Source: Microcella humidisoli (lineage in GTDB: Bacteria > Actinomycetota > Actinomycetes > Actinomycetales > Microbacteriaceae). From it: 64,000 nucleotides of DNA. The translations under genes were made by a program, and so were the position numbers. The notes under the pieces were generated by a model. That model saw nothing but the letters and a program-made list of their open reading frames with translations, ran no database searches and had not been told where the DNA came from. Every line of letters begins with the position of its first letter. The first letter of the stretch is position 1. Shown here one piece after another: positions 27,859 to 36,046 of this stretch. Where the stretch lies: NCBI RefSeq assembly GCF_024362325.1, contig NZ_CP101497.1, positions 1,488,001 through 1,552,000 on the forward strand, read 5' to 3'.

Positions 27859-29408
27859 CCCGTCGCACCGCGCCTCGTACGGCCGCCCTCGTCTCATTGA
27901 TCCTCGTGCCCGCCCTGCTGCTGAGCGGCTGTGTGCCGAGCTGGCTGCAGGGCCTCGTCGGCGGGGGCACCGTCTCGACGCCGACCGGCGAGGAGGTCGC
28001 CGACGAGCTTCGTCCGTACTACACCCAGATACTGACCTGGACGGGGTGCGGTGGGGGTGCCGAGTGCGCCACCGCGATCGCGCCGCTCGACTGGGACAAC
28101 CCCGGCGAGGGCGACGACGTCGAGCTCGCGCTCGTGCGCCACCCGGCCACGGAGCAGGCGCAGGGCTCGCTCTTCATCAACCCCGGGGGTCCCGGCGCGT
28201 CGGGCTTCGACTTCGTGCGCGACAGCGTCGACTTCGCGGTGAGCGCCGACCTCCAGCGCGAGTTCGACATTGTCGGTTGGGATCCGCGCGGGGTCGGCCG
28301 GTCGAGCGCCGTCACCTGCTACACCGACCCGGCCGATCTCGATCAGTTCATCTTCGGGATTCCCGAGGCCACGTTCGGCACGCCCGAGTGGGAGGCCGAG
28401 GTCATCGACAGCTCGATCGCGTTCGCCGAGGCCTGCGCCGAGAACACGGGCCCGCTGCTCGAGTTCGTCGACACCAACAGCACAGTGCGCGATCTCGACA
28501 TGATGCGGGCGATCGTGGGGGATGCGCAGCTCAACTTCTTCGGATACTCCTACGGCACCGACATCGGTGCGCGCTACGCCGACCGGTTCCCCGAGAAGGT
28601 TGGGCGTCTCGTGCTCGACGGTGCCACCGATCCGACGACGACGACCTTTGAGGTCGTGCTCGCGCAGTCAGAAGGTTTCGAGCAGGCCCTGCGCGCCTAC
28701 CTCGAGGCGTGTCCCGAGCTCGGGGCCTGCCCGTTCCCCGGCTCGCTCGATGACAGCCTGACGCTCATCCGCGACCTTTACGACCGCCTCAACACGACGC
28801 CGATCGAGGCCGAGGACGGGCGGTTCTTCGACGGCGCAGTGCTCGACATCGCGATCGCGACGGCGCTCTACGACGAGGGCTCGTGGTCGTTCCTCAGCCA
28901 GATGTTCACCGAACTGCGCACGGGCGTCGTCGAGACGGGCTTCCTCCTGGCCGACTTCTACTACGGGCGCGAGAACGGCGAGTACATCGACAACTCGCTC
29001 GAGGCCTTCATCGCCATCAACTGCCTCGACTATCCCGTCGAGACCGACCGCGCCGTGATCGCCGAACAGAACGAGCAGATCCGCGCGGTCGCCCCGACGA
29101 CCGGCGACCCGTCGCCGCTCGGCGACGTGCTGTGCGCCAACTGGCCGCACCAGTTCGAGGGCGAGCTCGGGCCGGTGAGCGGTGCGGGGGCGGCCCCGAT
29201 CCTCGTCGTCGGCACGACGGGAGACCCTGCGACGCCCTACCAGTGGGCTGAGGCGCTGGCCGAGCAGCTCGAGAGCGGCGTGCTGCTCACGTGGGTGGGC
29301 GAAGGCCACATCGCCTACGACGAAGGCGACCCGTGCATCAACGACATCGTCGACGAGTACTTCCTCACCGGCGCGGTTCCCGTCGACGGGCTCGTCTGCG
29401 AGGGCTGA
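27855..29408 (+). CDS. Secreted alpha/beta hydrolase, tripeptidyl-aminopeptidase-like lipoprotein
   Basis: The 517-residue protein starts with a lipoprotein signal peptide (lipobox LLSGC near residue 24). It carries the alpha/beta hydrolase fold with oxyanion region INPGGPGASG, nucleophile elbow GYSYGTD, a C-terminal TAP-like domain with Asp in TTGDPATPYQWA and His in GEGHIAYDEG. Relatives include Streptomyces tripeptidyl aminopeptidases and mycobacterial CaeA-like esterases, so peptide or ester cleavage outside the membrane is likely. GTG 27855 overlaps the holB stop; TAGGCT 7 nt upstream also fits a leaderless start. Confidence 0.88.
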   Translation: MTRRTAPRTAALVSLILVPALLLSGCVPSWLQGLVGGGTVSTPTGEEVADELRPYYTQILTWTGCGGGAECATAIAPLDWDNPGEGDDVELALVRHPATEQAQGSLFINPGGPGASGFDFVRDSVDFAVSADLQREFDIVGWDPRGVGRSSAVTCYTDPADLDQFIFGIPEATFGTPEWEAEVIDSSIAFAEACAENTGPLLEFVDTNSTVRDLDMMRAIVGDAQLNFFGYSYGTDIGARYADRFPEKVGRLVLDGATDPTTTTFEVVLAQSEGFEQALRAYLEACPELGACPFPGSLDDSLTLIRDLYDRLNTTPIEAEDGRFFDGAVLDIAIATALYDEGSWSFLSQMFTELRTGVVETGFLLADFYYGRENGEYIDNSLEAFIAINCLDYPVETDRAVIAEQNEQIRAVAPTTGDPSPLGDVLCANWPHQFEGELGPVSGAGAAPILVVGTTGDPATPYQWAEALAEQLESGVLLTWVGEGHIAYDEGDPCINDIVDEYFLTGAVPVDGLVCEG

Positions 29409-29477
29409 TCGTGCGGTCTGCGCGGCCAGGCGGAATCGGCTAAGCTTTCACCTCGTGTCACGGCCTCGGCCGTGTCC

Positions 29478-29550
29478 GCCGCCTTAGCTCAGTCGGCAGA
29501 GCGTCTCACTCGTAATGAGAAGGTCGTGGGTTCGATTCCCACAGGCGGCT
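29478..29550 (+). tRNA. tRNA-Thr (anticodon CGT)
   Basis: The cloverleaf has acceptor GCCGCCT/AGGCGGC with discriminator T, D-arm TAGCTCAGTCGGCAGAGC, anticodon stem CTCAC/ATGAG-type around loop CTCGTAA (anticodon CGT) and T-arm GTGGGTTCGATTCCCAC. CCA is not encoded. The last 23 nt recur 80 nt downstream (separate entry). Confidence 0.95.
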
Positions 29551-29607
29551 CCGTGATCAACCTGAACCGCTCCGTCTTGTCCTGGTGCGCTCGCGCTGCG
29601 CGCGACG

Positions 29608-29630
29608 GGGTTCGATTCCCACAGGCGGCT
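29608..29630 (+). repeat. Second copy of the tRNA-Thr 3' end (possible attachment-site remnant)
   Basis: The 23 bp at 29608-29630 are identical to the T-arm/acceptor end of the tRNA (29528-29550). Only 57 bp separate the copies and they hold no gene. Integrative elements leave such a repeat when they enter a tRNA 3' end; a deleted element or simple slippage could explain it. Nothing else is seen in 29551-29673. Confidence 0.8.
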
Positions 29631-29673
29631 GCACTCCTCTCCATCCGGCTCGAGCGTCGAGAACGGAGCACTC

Positions 29674-30306
29674 ATGACGGTTGACGGCCCGGCTTCGGCC
29701 ACCACTGTCTTGCGCCGCACGGTGCTTCTCGTCGCGGTCATCAACCTCGCCTACTTCGGCATCGAGGTCGTCGTCGCTGTGGCGATCGGCTCGGTCGCGC
29801 TGCTTGCCGACAGTGTCGATTTTCTGGAGGACACGGCGGTCAACGTGCTCATCGCCCTCGCGCTCGGCTGGTCGCTCGCTGCGCGGGCGCGAGTGGGTCG
29901 GGTGCTCGCGATCGTCATCCTTCTGCCGGCCATCGCCGTGGTCGTGCAGCTCGTGCTCAAGGTCGGCGACCCTCAGGCGCCCGCGGCCCTGCCGCTCATG
30001 CTGGCAGCCGCCGGGGCCGCCGTCGTCAACCTGGTGTGCGCCCTGCTGCTCGCGCGCATCCGCGCCGCCGGCGGCTCGATGGTCGGGGCGGCCTGGCTCG
30101 CGGCGCGCAACGACGTGGTCATCAACCTCGCGATCGTCGCGATGGGGGTGATCACGCTGTGGATCGGCACCGGCTGGCCCGACATCGTGCTCGGCACGCT
30201 CATCGTCGTGCTCAACGGTCGTGCGGCCCTCGAGGTGTGGCGGCTCGCGGGCGAGGAGTCGCTCGCCGCCCGCGCGCTCGAGGGCGATGACCTCGACGAC
30301 GACTGA
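29674..30306 (+). CDS. Cation-diffusion-facilitator-like membrane protein
   Basis: The 210-residue product has about six membrane segments and the CDF-like second helix GSVALLADSVDFLEDTAVN, where DSVDFLED resembles the metal-site HxxxD/DxxxD pattern. It lacks the C-terminal cytoplasmic domain of full CDF exporters (about 300 residues), as do other short 'cation transporter' proteins. Metal efflux is likely; the ion cannot be told. GGAG lies 5 nt before ATG 29674. It stands alone between the tRNA repeat and a hairpin. Confidence 0.75.
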   Translation: MTVDGPASATTVLRRTVLLVAVINLAYFGIEVVVAVAIGSVALLADSVDFLEDTAVNVLIALALGWSLAARARVGRVLAIVILLPAIAVVVQLVLKVGDPQAPAALPLMLAAAGAAVVNLVCALLLARIRAAGGSMVGAAWLAARNDVVINLAIVAMGVITLWIGTGWPDIVLGTLIVVLNGRAALEVWRLAGEESLAARALEGDDLDDD

Positions 30307-30316
30307 GGCGCTTCAC

Positions 30317-30361
30317 CGGATGCGGACCTTTGTGAATGCCGTTCGCGACGTTCCGCATCCG
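30317..30361. terminator. Hairpin after the CDF-like gene
   Basis: CGGATGCGGA (30317-30326) pairs perfectly with TCCGCATCCG (30352-30361) around a 25-nt loop that contains a further small stem. No U-tract. It is the only structure in the 135-nt gap to the next gene. Confidence 0.5.
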
Positions 30362-30441
30362 CGGAAGGCACCCGCGACGAGCACCCTCCCGCCGGTCGAC
30401 GCGAGGCGGGGCAGTCGCGAGCGCGTGGGATGCTGGGAACG

Positions 30442-31506
30442 ATGAGCACACCGCCCCCGCCGAGTCACGACGACGACGCGAACGACGAGCACGCCTCGCA
30501 CCCCGAGCACGCCTCGCACCCCGAGCGCGGCTCGCACCCCGAGCACGGCTCGCGCGCCGCGACCGCGCTCGCGATCGCCGCGACGCTGGCGGCCGGCGTC
30601 GGCGTCGCGACGCAGAGCCGCATCAACGGCGAGCTCGGGCAGCTGCTCGACGACGGATACACCGCGGCGCTCATCTCGTTCGGCAGCGGCTGGGTGATCC
30701 TGCTCACGATCCTCGCTCTCGCACCCCGCGGCCGCGCCGGCATCTCGCGGGTCATGACCGAGGTGCGCCACGGCCGCCTCGCGTGGTGGATGCTGCTGGG
30801 CGGCTTGGCCGGCGGCTACTTCGTGCTGGCGCAGGGCCTTGTCGCCGGGATGCTCGGCGTCGCGATCTTCACGATCGCGATCGTCACCGGCCAGACCGTG
30901 ACGGGGTTGACCCTCGACGCGACCGGCTTCGCGGGAGCCCGCCGCACGGCGATCGCACCCGCCCGCGTGATCGGCGCCGCCCTCACGGTCGCGGCGGTCG
31001 CCGTCGCGGTCGTGCCACGACTCGGCGGCGAGGGGTTCCCGATCGCGGCGGTCGTGCTGCCCGTGCTCGCGGGGGTCGCCGTCGCCTTCCAGCAGGGCCT
31101 CAACGGCCGCGTTCGGGCCGAGGCGCGGTCGGCGCTCGCCGCGACCACCATCAACTTCACGGTCGGAACCGCGGCGCTCGCCGGCGCGACGCTCGTGCAT
31201 CTGCTCGTCGCGGGGCTGCCCGAAGCACTGCCGACCAACCCGCTGCTCTACCTCGGTGGCGCGGTCGGGGCGATCTTCATCGCCATCCAGACGGTGACGG
31301 TCGGCCGTATCGGCGTTCTCGTTCTCGGGCTGTGCCTGGTGGCAGGGCAGCTTGCGGCGTCGCTGGTCTTCGACGCCGTGGCGCCGCTGGGGCCCGCATC
31401 GACGACGGCCACCGCGATCGCCGTCGTGCTCGCGTTCGCCGGCGTGCTCGTGGCGAGCATCCGGTGGCGACGCCGGGGTGGCGGCGCTAGTCGGCCGTCG
31501 GCGTGA
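30442..31506 (+). CDS. DMT-superfamily (YdcZ-type) membrane transporter with His-rich N-terminal repeats
   Basis: The 354-residue protein contains ten predicted membrane segments in two related halves of the DUF606/YdcZ type (LAAGVGVATQSRINGELGQL and AGVAVAFQQGLNGRVRAEA are the matching first helices). Before the first helix lie 3.7 copies of a six-residue repeat E-H-A-S-H-P (variants with R and G), encoded by an 18-bp tandem repeat at about 30487-30552. The histidines suggest metal binding, but no transport substrate is known for the family. ATG 30442 is preferred over an ATG four codons earlier. The 3' end overlaps the convergent msrB gene by 20 nt. Confidence 0.82.
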   Translation: MSTPPPPSHDDDANDEHASHPEHASHPERGSHPEHGSRAATALAIAATLAAGVGVATQSRINGELGQLLDDGYTAALISFGSGWVILLTILALAPRGRAGISRVMTEVRHGRLAWWMLLGGLAGGYFVLAQGLVAGMLGVAIFTIAIVTGQTVTGLTLDATGFAGARRTAIAPARVIGAALTVAAVAVAVVPRLGGEGFPIAAVVLPVLAGVAVAFQQGLNGRVRAEARSALAATTINFTVGTAALAGATLVHLLVAGLPEALPTNPLLYLGGAVGAIFIAIQTVTVGRIGVLVLGLCLVAGQLAASLVFDAVAPLGPASTTATAIAVVLAFAGVLVASIRWRRRGGGASRPSA

Positions 31507-31918
31507 AGTCGAGCGCGAGAGAGTTCATGCAGTAGCGGTCGCCCGTGGGCGTGCCGAAGCCATCGGGGAAGACGTGGCCGAGGTGCGAGCCGCAGTTCGC
31601 GCAGCGCACCTCGGTGCGCACCATGCCGAGCGAGGTGTCTTCGATGAGCTCGACGGCCTCGGGGCGCACCGACTCGTAGAAGCTCGGCCAGCCGCAGCCC
31701 GAGTCGAACTTCGTTCCGGCGACGAAGAGCTCGGCGTTGCACGCGCCGCAGGTGTAGATGCCGGCACGGCTCTCATCGAGCAACTCGCCCGTCCAGGCGC
31801 GCTCGGTGCCCGCCTGGCGCAGCACCTGGTAGCGCTCCTCGCCGAGCTCGTCGAGCCACTCCTGCTCGGTCTTCTCGACCGCGTACGCCTTGCCGTCGGT
31901 TGCCGGGTTCTGGCCCAT
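31487..31918 (-). CDS. msrB: Peptide-methionine (R)-S-oxide reductase
   Basis: MsrB repairs R-sulfoxides of methionine with thioredoxin. The 143-residue protein has both structural zinc CxxC pairs (CGAC and CANC), SGCGWPSFYES, HLGHVFPDGF and the catalytic cysteine in DRYCMNSLAL. The start is preceded by GAGG-type ribosome binding sequence (GAGAAGAGGG). It converges with the DMT transporter gene, sharing 20 nt at the 3' ends. Confidence 0.96.
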   Translation of the reverse strand: MGQNPATDGKAYAVEKTEQEWLDELGEERYQVLRQAGTERAWTGELLDESRAGIYTCGACNAELFVAGTKFDSGCGWPSFYESVRPEAVELIEDTSLGMVRTEVRCANCGSHLGHVFPDGFGTPTGDRYCMNSLALDFTPTAD

Positions 31919-31974
31919 GATCCCTCTTCTCCTCGCCCGCAGGCGGTTGATCTCCCCCCATTAAACTCCTCATC

Positions 31975-32466
31975 GTGGCCGACGCTTCCCCGATCCAGCG
32001 AACCTGGAGTCAGCTGACCCGCGACGAGTTCTTCGAGCTGGCCCGCTTGCGCACCGAGGTGTTCTTCCTCGAGCAGCGCATCGACGAGCCCGAACTCGAC
32101 GATCGCGACCGCGACGAGTCGACCGAGCACGTGTGGATCGCCGATGAGCACGGCCCCGCCGCGTACCTGCGGGTCGTCGTCGACGACACCCCGCACCCGG
32201 GCAATCAGGATGCCCGCCGCCTCATCGGCCGCGTCGTCACCCGCGCCGACCGCCGCGGCGAGGGCCTGGCGCGCCGACTGCTCGAGCACGTCATCGAGCG
32301 ACACGGGCACGAGCCGCTGGCCCTGCACGCGCAGACCTATGTGCAGCCGCTCTACGCCGCCGTCGGCTTCGCGGCCTATGGCGAGGAGTACCTCGAGGCG
32401 GGCATCCCGCACATCGGCATGCACCGCCCCGCCCAGCCGGCACCGACGGCCGACCCCGTACGCTGA
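31975..32466 (+). CDS. GNAT-family N-acetyltransferase, ElaA-like
   Basis: The 163-residue product matches the ElaA subgroup: LTRDEFFELARLRTEVFFLEQ at the start, IGRVVTRADRRGEGLARRLL as acetyl-CoA-binding motif A, and a C-terminal YGEEYLEAGIPHIGM typical of ElaA. The acceptor substrate is unknown. TAAACT (31962-31967) sits 7 nt before GTG 31975, so the mRNA is probably leaderless. Confidence 0.88.
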   Translation: MADASPIQRTWSQLTRDEFFELARLRTEVFFLEQRIDEPELDDRDRDESTEHVWIADEHGPAAYLRVVVDDTPHPGNQDARRLIGRVVTRADRRGEGLARRLLEHVIERHGHEPLALHAQTYVQPLYAAVGFAAYGEEYLEAGIPHIGMHRPAQPAPTADPVR

Positions 32467-32473
32467 GCGCACC

Positions 32474-33205
32474 ATGATCGCTGCGTTCGCCCTTGCCGCC
32501 GCCCTCGCGGTTGCCCCCGCGGCCGGCTGCACGGCCGAAACGGGGGCCTTCTCGTGGGGGTTCAAGGAGTCGTTCCGCGCCTACATCAGCGGCTCGATCG
32601 CGAACGGCGAGTGGAGCACCGAGGGCGGCATCGACTACGCGACCCCGGCGTTCTTCAGCGAGCGGCTCGCGGGCGAGGTGGCGCTCGACCCTCTCGCCGG
32701 CACGCTCGCGGTCGAGGGGGCGCTGCGCTTCACGGGCCACGACGGCATTCTCGACACCACGATCGCGAACCCGCGCCTCGTTGTCGAGAGCGCCGACCGC
32801 CTCGTCGTGGTCGTCGACATCCGCGGCACGACGCAAGACTTCGTCCCCATCGACTCCGCCGCCGTGCCGTTCCTGACGGGCGACCTGACGCTCGCCACGT
32901 GGAGCGCCGAGGGCGGCACGCTGCGGCTCGACGGCGTTCCGCTGACGCTCACGCCCGAGGGCGCGGAGGCTTTCGGAACCTACCCGGCGGGCGAGGCCTT
33001 CGACCCGATCACGCTCGAGGTGCAGACGACGGACGCGTGCGCCGAGGCCGCGGTCGCGGCGCGGGCCGGGGCGCCGGTCGCCCAGGGGGCGATCATCGCG
33101 GGGGCCGTGCTGCTCGGGGTCGCGATCTCGATCGCCGTGCATCTCGTGCTGCGAGCACGACGCCGGTCGCGTCTTCCCGAGCCGCCGCCGCCCGCGGTGC
33201 CATGA
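32474..33205 (+). CDS. HtaA-domain haem-binding surface protein
   Basis: The 243-residue protein has a signal peptide, one HtaA domain (from residue 26: FSWGFKESFRAYISG, then GGIDYATPAFF and LRFTGHDGILDTTIANPRL) and a C-terminal membrane anchor (AQGAIIAGAVLLGVAISIAVHLVL) with an arginine-rich stop. In corynebacteria such proteins capture haem at the surface and hand it to the HmuT lipoprotein. An HmuT-like gene is 280 nt downstream on the other strand; no HmuU/HmuV is in the window. The start follows the GNAT stop by 7 nt. Confidence 0.85.
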   Translation: MIAAFALAAALAVAPAAGCTAETGAFSWGFKESFRAYISGSIANGEWSTEGGIDYATPAFFSERLAGEVALDPLAGTLAVEGALRFTGHDGILDTTIANPRLVVESADRLVVVVDIRGTTQDFVPIDSAAVPFLTGDLTLATWSAEGGTLRLDGVPLTLTPEGAEAFGTYPAGEAFDPITLEVQTTDACAEAAVAARAGAPVAQGAIIAGAVLLGVAISIAVHLVLRARRRSRLPEPPPPAVP

Positions 33206-33212
33206 TGGAGGC

Positions 33213-33503
33213 GTGACCTCCACCGCTGAGCGGTACCGGCGGTTCGCCCGCGAGCAGGCGGACCGCTCGCGCTTCGCCGTCTGGGCCGAGACCGTGGCGG
33301 CCGACGACGACTGCCTGGCCCTCATCGACACCCTCGCCGAACTCGACCGCGAGCCGGCGATCGTGCTGTGGGCCGCGCAGGCCTCCGGTCTGGGAGCCCA
33401 CGGCGATATCCGCGCCTGGCTCGAGGGCGAGTGGGATGCGGTGGCCGAACTCGCCCACGCCCGCCAGCGTGCGCTCGCCGCGGCTCACATGCCGGGCGCG
33501 TAG
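33213..33503 (+). pseudogene. DUF2332-like N-terminal fragment
   Basis: The 96-residue frame resembles only the first quarter of DUF2332 proteins (about 330-370 residues): STAERYRRFAREQADRS at the start and RAWLEGEWDAVAELAHARQR, which in full-length members leads into the RxTQTNE block. That block and everything after it are missing; the frame ends inside the HmuT-like gene. CATGAT (33201-33206) sits 6 nt before GTG 33213, so it may still be expressed. It is either a decayed gene trimmed when the haem gene moved in or a free-standing domain. Confidence 0.6.
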
Positions 33504-34609
33504 ATCGCGCGGGCGAGCGCGTCGAGCACTGCGGGGGTGCGGGGCCCGAAGCTCAGCACCTCGCCGTCGGCCATGTCGACGAAGCGGCGGGCCTCGCCCG
33601 CGCGCGTCAGCGCGACCGCGGGCTTCTCGGCGAGCAGCCCGTCGACGCCGCCGACGCTCTCGAGCCCGCCGGTCATGACGAGGATGAGGTCGGGGTCGGC
33701 CGCGACGAGAGCCTCGTCGGTCATGGGCCGCAGGCCCGTCCAGCCGATCTCGCCCGCCACGTCGATGCCGCCGAGCCCCTCGATGAGCTCGTCAGCACCC
33801 GACTCCTCGCCGAACAGGTAGTAGATGCCCGAGGCCCCGCGCAGGTAGAGGAACAGGATGCGCACGCGATCGGCCGGGTTCTCGGGGCGGATCGACTCGA
33901 TGGCGGTGAGCACCTCGGCAAGCTCCTGCTCGAGGCGCTCGGCGAGCAGCTCGCCGGTCGCGGGCGAGCCCAGGGCGGCCGACACCTGCCGGGCGAGCTC
34001 GGCGGGGGCGCCGAGGCCCGGTTCGGCATCCACGTAGACGACGGTCACGCCCGCATCGCGCAGCTGCAGCACGACGTCGGTCGGCCCGACGGTGCCGTCG
34101 GTGATGACGAGCGTGGGTCGCAGGGCCAGCACCGCTTCGCTGCTGATCGCGTGCCCGCTGCTCGTGACGACGGGCAGGCCGTCGGCCTCGGGGAACGTCG
34201 TCGAGATGTCGCGGCCGACGACGGCGTCGCCGAAGCCGAGGGCGAAGACCGTCGCGGCGATCGAGCCGGCGATGTCGAGCGGCAGGATGCGGCTCGCGTC
34301 GGCGACGACGACCTCGCGGTCGCCGTCGAGGTCGCGCGAGACGACGGTGGCCGGCAGCGACTGCGCGGGATCGACCGCGACGGGCTCGATGCGCGACGAC
34401 TCGATGAGGGCGGTGGAGGGGCCCGTGAGGGTGCGCGGCGAGTCGCTCACGGTCAGCTCGCTGAGCGGCACGCGCGGTCCGCTCGGCGCCGTCGGCTCGG
34501 CGGTCGCCTGCGGGGCGGCGACGGCGCATCCACCGAGCAGGGCGAGCGCGGCGAGCATCGCGGCGAGTCCGGCCGCGCGAGCGGGGCGGGAGCGGGGTCG
34601 AGGCGTCAT
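33485..34609 (-). CDS. HmuT-like haem ABC-transporter substrate-binding lipoprotein
   Basis: The 374-residue protein has a lipoprotein signal (lipobox LLGGC near residue 28) and the periplasmic-binding fold of the BtuF/HmuT class: SSEAVLALRPTLVITDGTVGP, a long backbone helix, and LRPMTDEALVAADPDLILVMTGGLESVGG. It would deliver haem to an ABC importer whose permease and ATPase genes are not in the window. Together with the HtaA protein it makes a partial haem-uptake locus. Its 3' end overlaps the DUF2332 fragment by 19 nt. Confidence 0.86.
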   Translation of the reverse strand: MTPRPRSRPARAAGLAAMLAALALLGGCAVAAPQATAEPTAPSGPRVPLSELTVSDSPRTLTGPSTALIESSRIEPVAVDPAQSLPATVVSRDLDGDREVVVADASRILPLDIAGSIAATVFALGFGDAVVGRDISTTFPEADGLPVVTSSGHAISSEAVLALRPTLVITDGTVGPTDVVLQLRDAGVTVVYVDAEPGLGAPAELARQVSAALGSPATGELLAERLEQELAEVLTAIESIRPENPADRVRILFLYLRGASGIYYLFGEESGADELIEGLGGIDVAGEIGWTGLRPMTDEALVAADPDLILVMTGGLESVGGVDGLLAEKPAVALTRAGEARRFVDMADGEVLSFGPRTPAVLDALARAIYAPGM

Positions 34610-34782
34610 GGGTCCGGTCGGTCGAGGGCTGCGAGGCCGGGCGGTGCGGGCGCCGGCAGTGAGGCGAGCCTATTCCGCGCGGCTGTGCACCCGATGAGGC
34701 GTGCGCGGGGCACGCGAGCGAGCCTGCCGCAGCAACCGCGAGCCGTCCAGGGTCGAAGGTCCCCGGCCTCTAGCCTGAGTGA

Positions 34783-35058
34783 GTGATGGATGCTCCCTCC
34801 GACCTGCTCGACGAGCGCGCGCAACGCGTGCTCGAGTTCGAGCGCGCGTGGTGGGGGCACAGCGGTGCGAAGGAGCTCGGCATCCGTCGCGAGTTCGGCT
34901 GGACGGCGGCCCGGTATTATCAGGTCCTGAACGCCGTGATCGACACCGATGTCGCCGTGCGGTATGACCCCGTTCTCGTGGGCCGGCTGCGCGAGGTGCG
35001 CGAGGATCGCGCCGAACGGCGGCGCACTCGACGTGCGGGCGCCACCGGCGCCGCCTGA
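34783..35058 (+). CDS. DUF3263 small DNA-binding-like protein
   Basis: The product of about 90 residues has the DUF3263 core LEFERAWWGHSGAKELGIRREFGWTAARYYQVLN in two adjacent stretches, resembling a short helix-turn-helix, and ends in an arginine-rich tail. TAGCCT (34771-34776) lies 6 nt before GTG 34783, directly followed by ATG 34786, so the mRNA is leaderless and either codon may start. In mycobacteria the family member also precedes a LytR_C-domain gene. The 173 bp upstream hold only divergent promoters. Confidence 0.82.
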   Translation: MMDAPSDLLDERAQRVLEFERAWWGHSGAKELGIRREFGWTAARYYQVLNAVIDTDVAVRYDPVLVGRLREVREDRAERRRTRRAGATGAA

Positions 35059-35113
35059 GTCTCCTGCACCAGCTGAGTCTCCTCCACCACCCCTCGCGGA
35101 AGGCGTCCCCCCG

Positions 35114-35695
35114 ATGGCCGAGTACACCCCGGATCGCTTCGACGAGGTCTCCGACTCGCTGAGCCGCGTCGGCGCCCACCGCGCGGCGCCCGCGCGCGGT
35201 CGCGCCTGGATCGTCGTGGCCTGGGCCGCGCTCGCCAGCGGCGCTCTCATCGTGGCGGGACTCTACGGCCTCTCGCTCATCAGCGACCGCGTCACGTTCG
35301 AGCTGCCCGGCCTGGGCACGGCAGAGCCGATGCCCACCCCGACCGAGACGCCCTCGGCGCCTCCCACGGTCGAGCCCATCACCGACCCGGCGCTCGCCGA
35401 GCTGCCCGCGGGCTTCACGATCACGGTGCTCAACGGCACCGAGGTCGACGGCCTGGGTCGTGCCGCCCGCGACCTGCTGACGCCCCCCGGCTGGCGCGTC
35501 GGCACCGTGACGTCGGCCGCGCAGTCCGACCTGGCCGAGACGGTGGTCTACTACAGCGACCCGACGCTCGAGGGTGTCGCCGCGGGCATGGTCGAGCTGC
35601 TCGGCGCGGGGGTGTGGGAGCTCTCGGACGCCTTCCCCGGTGCCCCGATCACGATCGCCGTCGGCGCCGACTTCGCGGCGATCGCGGCGCCGTAG
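35114..35695 (+). CDS. LytR C-terminal domain membrane protein
   Basis: The 193-residue protein has one membrane segment (about 36-58), a Pro/Thr-rich linker (PMPTPTETPSAPPTVEP) and a C-terminal LytR_C domain with FTITVLNGTEVDGLGRAARDLL. LytR_C domains occur in envelope proteins, alone or with LCP ligases; their role is not settled. It follows the DUF3263 gene by 55 nt, as in other actinobacteria. Confidence 0.82.
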   Translation: MAEYTPDRFDEVSDSLSRVGAHRAAPARGRAWIVVAWAALASGALIVAGLYGLSLISDRVTFELPGLGTAEPMPTPTETPSAPPTVEPITDPALAELPAGFTITVLNGTEVDGLGRAARDLLTPPGWRVGTVTSAAQSDLAETVVYYSDPTLEGVAAGMVELLGAGVWELSDAFPGAPITIAVGADFAAIAAP

Positions 35696-35809
35696 GAGCG
35701 CCGCGTTACACGCACGTTTCCGCTCGGTAAAAAGGTCGTTCCCGGCCGCGTCGGGGTGCGCTCGCGCGGGTAGTCTCGCGGCATTCCCGCAATGCAAGGA
35801 GCACCAGCA

Positions 35810-36013
35810 ATGCCCAACGGCACCGTCAAATGGTTCAACGCCGAGAAAGGCTTCGGCTTCATCACCCTCGAGAGCGGCGACAGCGACGTCTTCGTGCACT
35901 ACTCGGCGATCGACATGCCCGGCTACAAGGTTCTCGAAGAGGGCCAGGCCGTCACCTTCGAGATCGGCACGGGCACGAAAGGGCCGCAGGCCGAAGGCGT
36001 GCGCGTCGCCTGA
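35810..36013 (+). CDS. Cold-shock protein (CspA family)
   Basis: The 67-residue single cold-shock domain binds single-stranded RNA/DNA. It has both nucleic-acid motifs, KGFGFI and [14 protein letters not shown] lies 8 nt before ATG 35810; TAGTCT (35771-35776) is a plausible -10, giving a 5' leader of only about 27 nt, unlike the long cold-shock leaders of enterobacteria. Confidence 0.95.
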   Translation: MPNGTVKWFNAEKGFGFITLESGDSDVFVHYSAIDMPGYKVLEEGQAVTFEIGTGTKGPQAEGVRVA

Positions 36014-36046
36014 CCGTCGCTCGACCCGTGGGTTAGGGTGACCCCC

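Noticed and set aside
29608..29630. Second tRNA at the repeated tRNA-Thr end
   Set aside because: Only the T-arm and acceptor 3' strand are present; D-arm and anticodon arm are missing.
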